Counted from the stretch's first letter, positions 9,082 to 18,501 are shown. The stretch is DNA of 50,121 bases from Gammaproteobacteria bacterium (GCA_027307325.1 DAHUXE010000063.1:1-50121), one strand, 5' to 3'. Program-made: numbers and translations. Notes: generated by a model from the letters alone, not told the origin.

Positions 9082-9183
9082 CCGGATACCAACTCAACTT
9101 AATCATCGGCCCAGGACCTGAGGATCGCTGCGAGCCTCAAGAAGCGCGCCGTCCGGACCATCATCGTGACCGTGAACTATTAG

Positions 9184-9212
9184 GTGAGGCGGCGGAGGCG
9201 CCGCCCCCTCAC
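9184..9212. terminator. GC-rich hairpin between convergent operons
   Basis: GGCGGCG-GAGG-CGCCGCC gives a 7-bp stem with a 4-nt loop, and outer GTGA/TCAC arms extend it by four pairs across a three-C bulge. The hairpin overlaps the stop codon of the OsmC-like gene and ends the ABC operon from the other side. It has no U tract, so factor-independent termination is plausible but not certain. Confidence 0.5.
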
Positions 9213-9598
9213 TCGACCACCGATGACTGGATGCGGATCCCCGCACGCAGCACGCCGGTCACCGGTGTCTCCTCGGCGATCTCGAGGAGCCGCTCCTTCT
9301 GGGCGGCGGTGAGCGGCCTGGCGAAGGAAAGGCGCCGCTCGATGTGCTCCCGACCCTCGGCGTCGCGCGACCAGCGCACGCCGACGGTGATCTTGCCCAG
9401 CATCCAGTCGTTCTGTGCCGCGTGCCTGCGCAGCGCCACCGCAGTGCAGGTGCCGAGGCTCGCGAGCAGCAGCTCGCGCGGCGCGAAGCCGGCATCGCTG
9501 CCCCCGGCGCCGACTGCCTCGTCGGCCGTCAGGTGGTGATGTCCGGAGACAACCTGCTGTACGTGCTGGTGCTCATTGATTACCGTGACGTAGGCCAT
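9209..9598 (-). CDS. OsmC-family protein lacking the second redox cysteine
   Basis: This 129-residue protein has the OsmC/YhfA fold pattern: PRELLLASLGTCTAVALRRHA holds the peroxidatic-type Cys (C51), and a basic strand pair follows. The usual second cysteine (CPVH-type motif) is replaced in AEETPVTGVL, where Thr occupies the site. A classical thiol peroxidase cycle with an intramolecular disulfide is therefore unlikely. It may act as a one-Cys thiol enzyme or binding protein. The gene overlaps the upstream flavoprotein gene by 26 bp, and these sit behind cyclopropane fatty acid synthase, which suggests a membrane-lipid or oxidative-stress role. Confidence 0.85.
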   Translation of the reverse strand: MAYVTVINEHQHVQQVVSGHHHLTADEAVGAGGSDAGFAPRELLLASLGTCTAVALRRHAAQNDWMLGKITVGVRWSRDAEGREHIERRLSFARPLTAAQKERLLEIAEETPVTGVLRAGIRIQSSVVE

Positions 9599-10607
9599 GC
9601 GCCGCTCCTCCGTTGCCCGCGCGCCGCCGCCCGTGCGGGCCGAGCGGACGCGCCGCGCGGCTCAGCATACTCCTGGCGATGCTCGACACACTCATGCCGG
9701 TCACGTCGTCGAGACGGTAGGCCGCACCCTCGAGGATCGCCGCCGCGGCGCGCAGGCCGCTGCGGATCGCCGGCCCGATCCCCTCGCCGAGATCCCGGCT
9801 CGCGAGCCCGGCCGCATCGCCGGTGATGAAGGCGTTGTCGCGCCGCACGACGTCGACGCGTCCGCGCAGAAAGTAGCTGTAGCCGGCCGGATCGTAGCGC
9901 GCACCGCGCGTCAGCCCGCCGTCGAGCTTCGCGGCGAACTGCGCCCAGTGCGCCTTGATGTCCTGACCGGCGCTCTTGATGCGCTCGGCAAAGCCGCCGA
10001 CGCCGACGTTGAGCCAGCCGCTCTCCTTGGGCACGTACCACGAGTATCCCGGCAACCCCTGCTCGCAGAACCACAGGTGACAGTCGCGGTCCTGCCAGTC
10101 GTACTCGATCTCGTGCTCGAGCGTCACGATCTGCAGCTCGTGCGCGCGTGGGTTCAGCTCGCGGAACAGGTTCCGGTACACCGGGCAGCGCGTGCCGCCG
10201 GCGCCGATGAGGTAGCGGCAGCGGTAAGCGCCGTCGATCACGTAACCGGCGCCGTCCGCGACGATCTCGCGCACGTTGTGCTGCTCGACCGGGGCGCCCG
10301 CGCGCTCGAGCAGCCACGCGTCCCACTCGAAGCGACGGATCGAATGCTGGACGCACGGCACCGGCACGCTGAGGCGCCCGTAGTGCACCCGCAGGCGCGG
10401 AAAGGTGAGGAGGCGATGCGGATAGTCGTCGAGGTCCATCTCGAGCTCGCGCACCACCTCGGGGGTGATCCAGCCCGCGCATAGCTTGAGGCGCGGGAAG
10501 CGCTCGCGGTCGAGCACCAGCACGTCGGCGCCCGCGCGCTTCAGCCGCCAGGCCGCGCTCGAGCCCGCGGGCCCGCCGCCGACGATGATGACCTCGCAGG
10601 AGCGCAT
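9573..10607 (-). CDS. Geranylgeranyl-reductase-like FAD-dependent oxidoreductase
   Basis: This 344-residue flavoprotein begins with an FAD Rossmann motif (EVIIVGGGPAGSSAAWRL). CAGWITPEV and the second FAD motif NAFITGDAAGLASRDLGEGIGPAIRSG match the geranylgeranyl reductase/halogenase-like group that reduces or oxidises lipid chains. The last ~35 residues overlap the OsmC gene and look low-complexity and basic. It lies 7 bp after the cyclopropane synthase gene in the same direction. A role in modifying membrane lipids or polyprenyl chains is inferred from this pairing; the substrate is not visible. Confidence 0.82.
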   Translation of the reverse strand: MRSCEVIIVGGGPAGSSAAWRLKRAGADVLVLDRERFPRLKLCAGWITPEVVRELEMDLDDYPHRLLTFPRLRVHYGRLSVPVPCVQHSIRRFEWDAWLLERAGAPVEQHNVREIVADGAGYVIDGAYRCRYLIGAGGTRCPVYRNLFRELNPRAHELQIVTLEHEIEYDWQDRDCHLWFCEQGLPGYSWYVPKESGWLNVGVGGFAERIKSAGQDIKAHWAQFAAKLDGGLTRGARYDPAGYSYFLRGRVDVVRRDNAFITGDAAGLASRDLGEGIGPAIRSGLRAAAAILEGAAYRLDDVTGMSVSSIARSMLSRAARPLGPHGRRRAGNGGAAHGLRHGNQ

Positions 10608-10614
10608 GGGCCGG

Positions 10615-11901
10615 TCAGGTGTACAAGTGCGCGCGCGTCCAGGGAAGGTCGTTGTTGTCGGCGGTCGCGAACACCACCTGAAACAGCTGCAGCGTGCCGG
10701 TGGAGAACCCCGCGATCGAGCCCGCGAGATACAGCCGCCACATGCGCACGAACTTCTCGTCGAACATCGCCCGCACCCGCTCGGCCGCCGACTCGTACAG
10801 GGCCAGCCAGTGACGCAGCGTCTGCGCGTAGTGCAGGCGCAGGTTCTCGACGTCCAGCACCGACAGGTCCGAGGGCTCGAAGATCTGCGCCATCTCGCTC
10901 AGGGCCGGCGGGTGGGCGCCGGGGAAGATGCGCTTCTCGATCCAGGGCTGCAGCCGTGCCGGCTGGTTGCGGCCGATCGAATGAATGAGGCCGCGCCCGT
11001 TGCTCCCGAGGCAGCGCCGCGCGAGCGAGCCGAGGGTCGGGTAGTTCTTCACGCCGACGTGCTCGAGCATGCCGACCGAGATGAACGCGTCGTAGTGTCC
11101 GGAGATGTTGCGGTAGTCGTCCTCGACGTATTCGACCTGGCCGGCGAGCCCTTCGCGCGCGGCCCGCGCGCGCGCATAGGCCACCTGCTCGTGCGAGATG
11201 TTGAAGGCGCGCACGCGCACGCCGTAGTGGCGCGCCATGTGCAGCGCCAGCGTCCCCCAGCCGCAGCCCGCCTCGACCACGCTCTCGCCGCTCCTCAGTC
11301 GCACCTTGCGGCACACGTGGTGCATCTTGGCGGTCTGCGCCTCATCGAGCGTGGCCGCGGGCGTGGGGTAGTAGGCGCAGGTATAGGCCATGGTGCTGCC
11401 GAGCCACAGCGCGTAGAAATCGTTGCCGATATCGTAGTGGCGATGGATGTTGTCGCGCGAGCCGGCGAGCGTGTTGACGTGCGGCCGGTGCGCCAGGTCC
11501 GCAGCGCGCCGCAGCCACGAGGGTTTGTCGGCGGCGGCACTCGCCCGGTACACGACCTCGAGCAGCTCCACCAGATCGCCCTCGACCGTGACGCTGCCGT
11601 CGCTGTAGGCATCGCCGATGCGCACCCACGGGTCCGCCAGGATGGAGAGCAGCAGGGCGCGGCTCGCGAAGGTGACGCGCGCCACGGGCGCCGAGGCGGC
11701 GCGCACGCGCGCCCCGCCGCGTACCGCGAACTCCACCGGCGGGTCGCCGAGGAACGAGGAGACGCGCTTGAGCAGCCAGCGGTCGGTCTTGCGCACCTCG
11801 GCCGCCTCTGCGGCTTGCGTTTCCGCAGCGCCCGCCGTGACGGCGCGCGGGATCTCGGTGTGCTTGCGGCCGGAAATCAGGCTCTCGTCGGTGGCGCTCA
11901 C
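10615..11901 (-). CDS. cfa: Cyclopropane-fatty-acyl-phospholipid synthase
   Basis: This is a SAM-dependent enzyme that methylenates the double bond of unsaturated phospholipid acyl chains. The track ORF starts at 11967; I moved the start to the GTG at 11901 because AAGGAG lies 8 bp before it, giving 428 residues. The N-terminal lipid-binding domain is followed by SAM motif I (VVEAGCGWGTLALHMARHYG), ISVGMLEHVG with the catalytic Glu, and MAYTCAYYPTP with the conserved active-site Cys. It is the first gene of a three-gene operon with the flavoprotein and the OsmC-like protein. Confidence 0.92.
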   Translation of the reverse strand: MSATDESLISGRKHTEIPRAVTAGAAETQAAEAAEVRKTDRWLLKRVSSFLGDPPVEFAVRGGARVRAASAPVARVTFASRALLLSILADPWVRIGDAYSDGSVTVEGDLVELLEVVYRASAAADKPSWLRRAADLAHRPHVNTLAGSRDNIHRHYDIGNDFYALWLGSTMAYTCAYYPTPAATLDEAQTAKMHHVCRKVRLRSGESVVEAGCGWGTLALHMARHYGVRVRAFNISHEQVAYARARAAREGLAGQVEYVEDDYRNISGHYDAFISVGMLEHVGVKNYPTLGSLARRCLGSNGRGLIHSIGRNQPARLQPWIEKRIFPGAHPPALSEMAQIFEPSDLSVLDVENLRLHYAQTLRHWLALYESAAERVRAMFDEKFVRMWRLYLAGSIAGFSTGTLQLFQVVFATADNNDLPWTRAHLYT

Positions 11902-12247
11902 GACTTTGTCTCCTTGTTCTGGAACGTTAAATTTAGCATGCCCTCCGCACCCCCGGAGCGGGGGCACGGAATATCAGCTTGGTCAGCGCTTTACGAGGAT
12001 ATCGTCAGGAAAATTCGCAAGGCAACTACCGCAGCCAGGCACGGCGGATGTGCCCGCCGCCACAGCGGCGGACGGCGCGCCGAAACCCGTGCGCCGAGCC
12101 TTGCCACGATGTGCTCGGCTGCTGAGGTGATCGGGACTAGTGCGTATCGAGCCCCGCTTTTGGCGCGCCGCCGCGAGCAGCGTGACAGAATGTCCGATGC
12201 CAGCTTACTGCTATAGACTCCGCGCCCTGCCGGCTTCCGGGAACGTC
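11902..12247. other. 346-bp divergent intergenic region
   Basis: The region separates the cfa operon (minus) from the M13 peptidase (plus). It contains an AT-rich patch around 11930-11938 and a small hairpin, CCCCCG-GAG-CGGGGG (11950-11964), inside what should be the cfa leader. A second AT-rich stretch lies at 12000-12020. The track ORFs crossing it have no recognisable protein. I see no convincing sigma-70 pair. Confidence 0.4.
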
Positions 12248-14296
12248 ATGACGCACATTGCTCCCTGGCTCCTCAGCGCGGCCGCCATGGTGACCGGGAC
12301 GCCCGCGGCCGGGACTGCTCCGAGCGCTCACGGCATCGATCTCGCGGGTCTCGACCGCGCGGACCTGCCCGGCGACGATTTCTTCCGCTACGCCAACGGC
12401 GCCTGGCTGAAGAGCACCGAGATCCCGGCCGACCGCAGCAGCTACGGTACCGGGGCGGTGCTCGCCGAGCTCAACACCCGGCGCACTGCCGCGCTGATCA
12501 AAGGCGCCGCCGCGCACGCTCCCGCCGGCTCCGACGCACGCAAGATCGGCGACTACTACGCGAGCTTCATGGACCAGTCGCGCATCGAGACGCTCGGGCT
12601 CGAGCCGCTGCGCGCCGCGCTCGCGCGCATCGCGAGAATCGCGGACCGCGGGGAGCTCGCGCAGGCGCTCGGGGCTCAGCTGCGCGCCGACGTGGACGTG
12701 CTCAACAACACCGACCTCCACACCCCGAACCTCTTCGGCCTGTGGGTCGCGCAGGATCTCGACGAGCCGACGTCCTACTCGCCGTTCCTGCTGCAGGGCG
12801 GACTCGGGATGCCGGATCGCGACTACTACCTGAGCGCCTCGGCCCCCATGGCGGCCATCCGCGAGAAATACCAGGCGCACATCGCCCGGGTGCTCGAGCT
12901 CGCCGGCGTGGACGAGGCGCGCACCAGGGCCGCACGGATCTTCGCCCTCGAAGAGCGCATCGCGCAGGCGCACCTGAGCCGCGCGGACTCTGAGGACGTG
13001 AAGAAGGGCAACAATCACTGGTCGAGCCGCGACTTCACCGAGCGGGCGCCGGGGCTCGACTGGCAGGCATTCTTCGCCGCCGCGGGTCTTGCGCAGCAGC
13101 CGCGCTTCGTCGTCTGGCAGCCGGGCGCCGTCACCGGGATCTCGGCGCTGGTCGCTTCCGAGCCGCTCGAGACCTGGATGGATTATCTGCGCTTCCATCT
13201 CCTCGAGTGGGCCTCGCCCTACCTGCCGCAGGCGTTCGTCGCGGAGAATTTCGAGTTCAACGGCCATGTGCTGTCCGGCACGCCGCAGCTGCGTGAGCGC
13301 TGGAAGCGCGCGGTCGACGCCACCAACGCCGCCCTCGGGGAGGCCGTCGGCAAGCTGTACGTCGAGCGCTATTTTCCGGCTGCGGAGAAGGCGCGCGCCG
13401 AGCAGATGGTGGGCAATCTGATCGCCGCCTTTGCGACGCGCATCGACCGCATCGATTGGATGGCGCCCGAGACCCGGCGCCAGGCGAAGGCCAAGCTCGC
13501 GACCCTGAGGGTCGGGCTCGGCTACCCGGACAGGTGGCGCGACTACTCCGGGCTCGAGGTAGTCCGCGGCGACGCCCTGGGCAACGCCCAACGCGCCGAG
13601 CTGTCCGACTACCGGCGTAACCTCGCCAAGCTCGGGTCGCCGGTCGATCGCTCCGAGTGGTGCATGACGCCGCAGACCGTCAACGCGGTCAACCTGCCGG
13701 CGATGAATGCCCTGAATTTCCCGGCCGCGATCCTGCAGCCGCCGTTCTTCGACCCGCGGCGCGATCCGGTGCTCGACTACGGCGCGATCGGCGCGGTGAT
13801 CGGGCACGAGATCAGCCACAGCTTCGACGACCAGGGCGCGCTCTTCGACGCCGACGGGCGGCTGCGCAACTGGTGGACGGCGGATGACTTCGCACACTTC
13901 GAGGCGGCAGGCAAGCGTCTCGCCGAGCAGTTCGACCGCTACCGGCCGTTTCCGGACGTTGCGGTCAACGGCCGCCAGACCCTGAGTGAGAACATCGCCG
14001 ACGTGGCGGGGCTCGCCGACTCGCTCGACGCGTGGCGCCTCCAGCTCGCCGGCAAGCCGGCGGCAGGCGCCGCCGGCTTCTGCGCCGAGCAGCTCTTCTT
14101 CCTCAGCTTCGCCCAATCCTGGCGGCAGAAGATCCGCGAGCCGGCGCTGCGCCAGCGCCTGGTCACCGACGGCCACGCGCCGGCCGAATACCGCGCCGAC
14201 ACGGTGCGCAATCTCGACGCCTGGTACGACGCCTTCGGCGTCAAGCCCGGCGGGAAGCTCTATCTCGCGCCGGCGGACCGGGTGCGGGTATGGTAG
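12248..14296 (+). CDS. Exported M13-family metallopeptidase (neprilysin/PepO-like)
   Basis: This is a zinc endopeptidase of 682 residues, the usual M13 length. I start it at the ATG at 12248 rather than the track start at 12140, because a signal peptide ([25 protein letters not shown]) begins there. [11 protein letters not shown] is the conserved M13 N-terminal motif. The zinc site is HEISH at residues 520-524, with the third ligand E581 in [14 protein letters not shown] and the C-terminal GGKLYLAP match the substrate-binding and C-terminal signatures. It should act in the periplasm on short peptides. YceH follows 22 bp downstream. Confidence 0.94.
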   Translation: MTHIAPWLLSAAAMVTGTPAAGTAPSAHGIDLAGLDRADLPGDDFFRYANGAWLKSTEIPADRSSYGTGAVLAELNTRRTAALIKGAAAHAPAGSDARKIGDYYASFMDQSRIETLGLEPLRAALARIARIADRGELAQALGAQLRADVDVLNNTDLHTPNLFGLWVAQDLDEPTSYSPFLLQGGLGMPDRDYYLSASAPMAAIREKYQAHIARVLELAGVDEARTRAARIFALEERIAQAHLSRADSEDVKKGNNHWSSRDFTERAPGLDWQAFFAAAGLAQQPRFVVWQPGAVTGISALVASEPLETWMDYLRFHLLEWASPYLPQAFVAENFEFNGHVLSGTPQLRERWKRAVDATNAALGEAVGKLYVERYFPAAEKARAEQMVGNLIAAFATRIDRIDWMAPETRRQAKAKLATLRVGLGYPDRWRDYSGLEVVRGDALGNAQRAELSDYRRNLAKLGSPVDRSEWCMTPQTVNAVNLPAMNALNFPAAILQPPFFDPRRDPVLDYGAIGAVIGHEISHSFDDQGALFDADGRLRNWWTADDFAHFEAAGKRLAEQFDRYRPFPDVAVNGRQTLSENIADVAGLADSLDAWRLQLAGKPAAGAAGFCAEQLFFLSFAQSWRQKIREPALRQRLVTDGHAPAEYRADTVRNLDAWYDAFGVKPGGKLYLAPADRVRVW

Positions 14297-14318
14297 CGGC
14301 GAAGGAGCGGACACCCGC

Positions 14319-14978
14319 ATGAAGATCGAGCTCTCGGCGCTCGAGGCGCGCGTCATCGGCTGTCTCATCGAGAAGCAGATCACTACGCCCGACCAGTACC
14401 CGCTCTCGCTCAATGCCCTGGTCGCCGCGTGTAATCAAAAGAGCAATCGCGATCCGGTCATGGAGCTCGACGACGCGACGGTGCAGAACACCCTCGATCA
14501 GCTTGCCCGGCGGCATCTGGTGATCGAGAAGTCGGGCTTCGGCAGCCGCGTGATGAAATACCAGCATCGCTTCTGCAACACCGAGTTCGGTACCTTCAAG
14601 CTCACCGCGCACGAGCTCGCGATCGTGTGCGAGCTGCTGCTGCGCGGGCCGCAAACGCCGGGCGAGCTGCGCGCGCGCGCGAGCCGCATGACGCCGTTCT
14701 CCGACGTCGGCCAGGCGGAGGGCGTGCTCGAGGGGCTGCGCACACGCGAGGACGGGCCCTTCGTCGAACGGCTGCCGCGCGAGAGCGGCCGCCGCGATGC
14801 GCGCTATGCACAGCTCTTCAGCGGCCCGGTGGCGCTGCCGCCGCCGGCCGTGGAGCCCCCGGGCGCCGCGACGGCGCAGGCCGCGCCGAGTGACGCGCGG
14901 CTCGAGCGTCTCGAGGAGGAGCTGCGGCAGCTGCGCGCGGAGCTCGAGGAGCTGAAGAGGCGCGTGGCCCAGTCATAA
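14319..14978 (+). CDS. yceH: YceH family protein (DUF480)
   Basis: This 219-residue protein starts at an ATG preceded by GAAGGAG; the longer track ORF begins inside the peptidase gene. The opening [43 protein letters not shown] is the highly conserved DUF480 signature. It folds as two winged-helix domains in solved family members. The C-terminus carries a short coiled coil ([22 protein letters not shown]). The cellular role of the family is not established. Confidence 0.93.
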   Translation: MKIELSALEARVIGCLIEKQITTPDQYPLSLNALVAACNQKSNRDPVMELDDATVQNTLDQLARRHLVIEKSGFGSRVMKYQHRFCNTEFGTFKLTAHELAIVCELLLRGPQTPGELRARASRMTPFSDVGQAEGVLEGLRTREDGPFVERLPRESGRRDARYAQLFSGPVALPPPAVEPPGAATAQAAPSDARLERLEEELRQLRAELEELKRRVAQS

Positions 14979-14993
14979 GCCGCCTTCGGCGGC
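14979..14993. terminator. Short GC hairpin after yceH
   Basis: GCCGCC-TTC-GGCGGC is a 6-bp stem with a 3-nt loop, starting at the base after the yceH stop. The gap to the convergent regulator gene is 92 bp. There is no U tract, so termination is only likely. Confidence 0.45.
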
Positions 14994-15070
14994 GGGCCCG
15001 GCTAAAGGGTTTCACTACGGGCGCTACCCAATCACTGGAATTCCCGTCCGCATACTTTGACGGAGCCCGA

Positions 15071-17146
15071 TCAGTCCGGAAACTTCAATTCCCGCAAGAC
15101 CGCCTGAAAGCGCGGCTCGTTGCGCAAGGGGTCCATCATCGGATCGGTCTTCAGGAAGGACAGCCCCGCGTCGCGCACGCGCACCGCCTTTTCAAGCAAC
15201 TCGAGCGCCTTGGTGCGATCGCCCCACTGCGCGTAGACCATTGCGTACGCGTAAGCGTAGTCCTCGCCTAGGGCCGCCTTGAATTTTGTCAACGCTGCCT
15301 CGGCATCCGAATGCCGCCCGAGCTTGTCGTAAACGATCGGCAAACACTGCTGGCTTGCCCAGTAGTCCGGGTGGGTCTCGCAGGACGCGCGGGCGCTTTG
15401 CAGGTCACCGAGCGCATAGAGGGCGAGGCCACGCCCCCCGTAAGAGAACTTGTAGTCGGGTGCAAGCCGGATGGCTTCCGTGAAGGCCGCGACCGCTTGC
15501 TCGTAGCGACGCGCAAGGTAGAGTGCATCGCCGAGCACGATCTGGCTTCTGTAATCGAGCGGGTCCAGCACGGCTGCGTATCGGAGTGCGGTAAGACTCT
15601 CTGCGGCCTTGCCCATCATCGCGGCAAAATGACCGCTCATCTGCAACACTCGCGCCGTGCCCGGCGCAAGTGCCCGGGCGCGCTCGTATTCTTGACTCGC
15701 TCTCTTGAGGTCAAGGCGACCTTCGAACACGTATGCGAGTGCTGAGTGCGCTTGGGAGAGCTCGGGCGCAAGCGCAATCGCCTGGCGGGCATCTGCCTCG
15801 GCTCTTTCCAGGCCTGCGCGAGCCGCAGCTCCGGTGGTCAACTCTTGTGTGTATTGGCTCAGGGCTTCGGCTCGGCCCGCGTAGGCGAGCGCGAAGTTCG
15901 GGTCCAGGCGAATCGCCTCCGTGTACGCTGAAATCGCCGTGGGAATCCCCGTAGCGTCCCGTCTGGAAATGTACGCCTTTGAAGCGCGTAAGTAAGTATC
16001 AAATGCGGCCGGGTTGTTGGTGCCGCCGAGCTCGATTCTGGCGGCTTCACTCCCGAGCAGCGTGATCTTGAGTGCACTCGCCACGGCGCTGGCGATCTCG
16101 GTCTGGAGCTTGAGCACATCGCTGATATCTCGGTCGTAGGTTTGCGACCACAGGTGGAAGCCGGTAACCGCGCTGTTCAGCTGCGCGGTGATGCGCATCC
16201 GATGGCCCGACCGCCGTACGCTTCCTTCTAGCACCGTAGCGACGTTCAGCTTATGGGCGACGTCCGCGATATCCGGATGCTCCCTGAATGAGAACGACGA
16301 CGTCCGGGCCGCGACCTGCAGTCCGTCGATGTGCGCAAGGGAATTGAGCAATTCTTCCGTGAGTCCGTCGGAGAAATACTCCTGCTCCCTGTCTCCGCTG
16401 ATATTCACGAACGGCAGTACGGCAATGGAGTGCGGCGGCGGGGAGAAGACAGTCGCAGCAGTGGGCGCGCCGCTCGCAGGGAGCGTCGACTGCAGAGGCG
16501 CTTCCACACGGACACTGGTGAGGCCCGGTCCCGAGCGTGCGCGCCAGAGCGCATAGACGCCTGTGAGCAGCGTCGCCGCGGCGAGCGCAGCGATCAGGGC
16601 CAGGGTTGACAACCGCGGACGCTGAACCGCAGCAGTCGCACTGGCTGTGGATGAAGTCGCCCCGTCCCGGACGGGCGGTTCGTGCCCGCTCGCTATCGGC
16701 TTGGGCGCAACGAGAGCGGCTTCCGGCGGCGCCGTCGGCTCAGTGCGCGAAGGGGGCGCGGGTGCTGGCGACACCTCAGCGGCGGACGCTGGCACGGCAG
16801 CCGACGCGGCTGAGGCAGCTTCAGGGTCGGGGTCGAGCGCTCCGATGAAGCGGTAGCCGCGTCTCGGGAGCGTCTCGATATAGCGTGGCGTCTCGGACGT
16901 GTCCCCGAGGGCGCTGCGCAGCTTGCGGATCACGGTATTGAGGCCGGTGTCGAAGTCGACCACGCCCCGGGGCCAGAGGAGCCCGATCAGCTGCTCGCGC
17001 GTCACGACGCTGCCGGGGTGAGCGATCAGCTCCCGCAGCACCTGCACCGGCTGCTCTTGCAGACGGATTCGGGTGCCGCCGCGCTCGAGATCCCCCGACT
17101 CCGGGTCGAGAACCCACCCATCGAAGCGGAGTTTCCTGCTGCTCAC
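15071..17146 (-). CDS. CadC-like membrane transcriptional regulator with winged helix, TolB-like domain and TPR repeats
   Basis: This 691-residue protein starts at GTG. Residues ~5-105 form an OmpR/PhoB-type winged helix (VLRELIAHPGSVVTREQLIGLLWP, RKLRSALGD, ETLPRRGYRF). A Pro/Ala-rich linker and a single membrane segment (LALIAALAAATLLTGVYALW, about residue 180-200) follow. The C-terminal part holds a TolB/adenylate-cyclase-associated module (SIAVLPFVNISGDREQEYFSDGLTEELLNSLA) and roughly six TPR repeats. This architecture senses envelope or cytosolic signals and binds DNA directly from the membrane. It diverges from an urcA gene, and 11-bp-phased direct repeats lie immediately upstream of its start. 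Confidence 0.9.
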   Translation of the reverse strand: MSSRKLRFDGWVLDPESGDLERGGTRIRLQEQPVQVLRELIAHPGSVVTREQLIGLLWPRGVVDFDTGLNTVIRKLRSALGDTSETPRYIETLPRRGYRFIGALDPDPEAASAASAAVPASAAEVSPAPAPPSRTEPTAPPEAALVAPKPIASGHEPPVRDGATSSTASATAAVQRPRLSTLALIAALAAATLLTGVYALWRARSGPGLTSVRVEAPLQSTLPASGAPTAATVFSPPPHSIAVLPFVNISGDREQEYFSDGLTEELLNSLAHIDGLQVAARTSSFSFREHPDIADVAHKLNVATVLEGSVRRSGHRMRITAQLNSAVTGFHLWSQTYDRDISDVLKLQTEIASAVASALKITLLGSEAARIELGGTNNPAAFDTYLRASKAYISRRDATGIPTAISAYTEAIRLDPNFALAYAGRAEALSQYTQELTTGAAARAGLERAEADARQAIALAPELSQAHSALAYVFEGRLDLKRASQEYERARALAPGTARVLQMSGHFAAMMGKAAESLTALRYAAVLDPLDYRSQIVLGDALYLARRYEQAVAAFTEAIRLAPDYKFSYGGRGLALYALGDLQSARASCETHPDYWASQQCLPIVYDKLGRHSDAEAALTKFKAALGEDYAYAYAMVYAQWGDRTKALELLEKAVRVRDAGLSFLKTDPMMDPLRNEPRFQAVLRELKFPD

Positions 17147-17147
17147 G

Positions 17148-17196
17148 CCAGATCAGCACCAGATCAGAGTTAATTCAGCAATAGGTCAGCGATCAG
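17148..17196. promoter_or_regulatory. 11-bp-phased TCAG direct repeats, probable winged-helix operator
   Basis: TCAG occurs at 17153, 17164, 17175 and 17186, exactly 11 bp apart, and again at 17193. The first two units are identical over CCAGATCAG. OmpR/PhoB-family winged-helix proteins characteristically bind head-to-tail direct repeats with an 11-bp period. The array begins 2 bp upstream of the CadC-like regulator's GTG and lies about 85 bp upstream of urcA, so it could serve autoregulation and control of urcA. Confidence 0.6.
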
Positions 17197-17280
17197 CCAT
17201 GGAGTGGGGGCGGCCCCCCGGCGATTCTGCACCCCGCACAGAACTCGGAACCGAAACCCGATACACACCAGGAGACCGCC

Positions 17281-17628
17281 ATGAATCGCTTCACGACCAC
17301 GATGATGATCTCTGCGCTGGCATTCGGCTATCAGTTGGCCAACGCCGCTCCTTCCCAGGATGCGCCTTCCGTCATTGTCCACTTCGCTGATCTTGATCTT
17401 GCGCACGCCGACGGCGTCGCGGTGCTCTACCGGCGCCTGAAAGGTGCCGCGGAGTCGGTCTGCGCTGCCCAGGACCGTCGCGATCTCGGCAGCCAGATGC
17501 GCTTCAGAACGTGCTGGCAAAGCGCCCTCGGCGCGGCGGTGACCAAGGTCGACCGGCCCGCGTTGGCCGCATACTACCGAGCGGAGCTCAAAGGCCGCAA
17601 TGCAACAATTCAGATCGCTCAGAAGTAG
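17281..17628 (+). CDS. UrcA family secreted protein
   Basis: This 115-residue protein starts at an ATG with AGGAGA upstream. It has a signal peptide (MISALAFGYQLANAAP) and the UrcA pattern: VHFADLDLAHADGVAVLYRRLKGAAESVC, then a second Cys in RTCWQSALGAAV and a conserved VDRPALAAYYRA. The two cysteines probably form a disulfide in the periplasm. The family is widespread in sphingomonads, caulobacters and xanthomonad-like bacteria; its function is unknown. It is divergent from the CadC-like regulator and followed by a terminator, so it is a single-gene unit. Confidence 0.88.
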   Translation: MNRFTTTMMISALAFGYQLANAAPSQDAPSVIVHFADLDLAHADGVAVLYRRLKGAAESVCAAQDRRDLGSQMRFRTCWQSALGAAVTKVDRPALAAYYRAELKGRNATIQIAQK

Positions 17629-17650
17629 ATTGAGTGCTCTCCTTTATGCC

Positions 17651-17675
17651 AGGGCGGCTGCCCCCGAGCCGCCCT
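17651..17675. terminator. Terminator after urcA
   Basis: AGGGCGGCT-GCCCCCG-AGCCGCCCT is a perfect 9-bp stem with a 7-nt loop, followed by GCTTCGTT. It lies 22 bp after the urcA stop and between convergent genes, so it may also serve the yceI gene on the other strand. Confidence 0.75.
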
Positions 17676-17724
17676 GCTTCGTTGGCCCAGTTGGGTGTCA
17701 CAGCGATGGCATTACCTGTTACGC

Positions 17725-18405
17725 TCAATGCGTCTGAGCGGCCGGCGTTGCCAGCGGCGGTCCAGTGAACTCCGCTTCGATCGAGAAATCGATCAAGTCA
17801 CCAACGCCCAGCGTCGTACCTGGAGCAGGCACTCCATAGACGATGCCAAAATCTGAGCGCTTGAGCGAACCGTGCACGGAAAAGCCTACGCGCGCCTGCG
17901 GATCCATGTTGGGCATGCCGGCATAGCCACCGTTATAGGTCGCCATGAGCACCATCGGCCGCATGACGCCATGGAGCGTGAGAGTGCCGGATATCTCCAT
18001 CGACTTCGCTCCTGTCACCCGGATCTCTTCAGACTTGAAGACGATCTGTGGAAACTTCGCGGTGTCGAGCATCTGCGGTCCCTTCATGATGTCGAGACAC
18101 ATCTGCGGCGCGGCGTCCATCTCGAATGACGAAGCGTCGATGGCCGTCACCACCTTGGAGGCGGATAGATTGCGAGGGTCGAACGTCAAGTCGGCATCGA
18201 AACGGCTGAAGCGCGTCGTATAGGTGGAGAAACCCATGTGACTGGCGCGCAGAACCAGGCTGGCGTGGGACTTGTCGAGTTTGTACGCCCCGGCCGGGGG
18301 TGCTGCCATCGGCGCCATCGCAGGCGGCCCAGCCGATTCGGCCACCTGCGACAAGCCGGCATGCAGACCCAAGGTTGCAGCAACCAGAGCTACGGTCATT
18401 TTCAC
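17725..18405 (-). CDS. YceI-family periplasmic lipid-binding protein
   Basis: This is a lipocalin-like beta barrel of 226 residues with a signal peptide (VALVAATLGLHAGLSQVAESA). AYKLDKSHASLVLRASHMGFSTYTTRFSRFDADLTFD and SGTLTLHGVMRPMVL are the conserved YceI strands. The track ORF extends to 18627, but AAGGAG lies 7 bp before the GTG at 18405 and the signal peptide starts there. YceI proteins bind polyisoprenoids or amphiphiles in the periplasm. The upstream in-frame stretch is a truncated acetyltransferase, not part of this protein. Confidence 0.9.
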   Translation of the reverse strand: MKMTVALVAATLGLHAGLSQVAESAGPPAMAPMAAPPAGAYKLDKSHASLVLRASHMGFSTYTTRFSRFDADLTFDPRNLSASKVVTAIDASSFEMDAAPQMCLDIMKGPQMLDTAKFPQIVFKSEEIRVTGAKSMEISGTLTLHGVMRPMVLMATYNGGYAGMPNMDPQARVGFSVHGSLKRSDFGIVYGVPAPGTTLGVGDLIDFSIEAEFTGPPLATPAAQTH

Positions 18406-18501
18406 GAGGGGGCTCCTTGAGGTGCAGGGATGACTATTGGAACGACGAACCGGGATCTCGGAAATCGACATCGTCCCGCCGCGTGTTCGTCTAGAGGTCG
18501 A

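Noticed and set aside
9106-9183. Short open stretch ending LRIAASLKKRAVRTIIVTVNY
   Set aside because: It has no start codon with a ribosome site and is too short to assign; it is probably chance or an unreadable remnant.
10465-12216. 583-residue plus-strand ORF
   Set aside because: It is a shadow of cfa and the flavoprotein gene with low-complexity composition and no motif.
12137-14413. 758-residue minus-strand ORF opposite the M13 peptidase
   Set aside because: The plus strand encodes an unmistakable M13 peptidase; the antisense frame has no family features.
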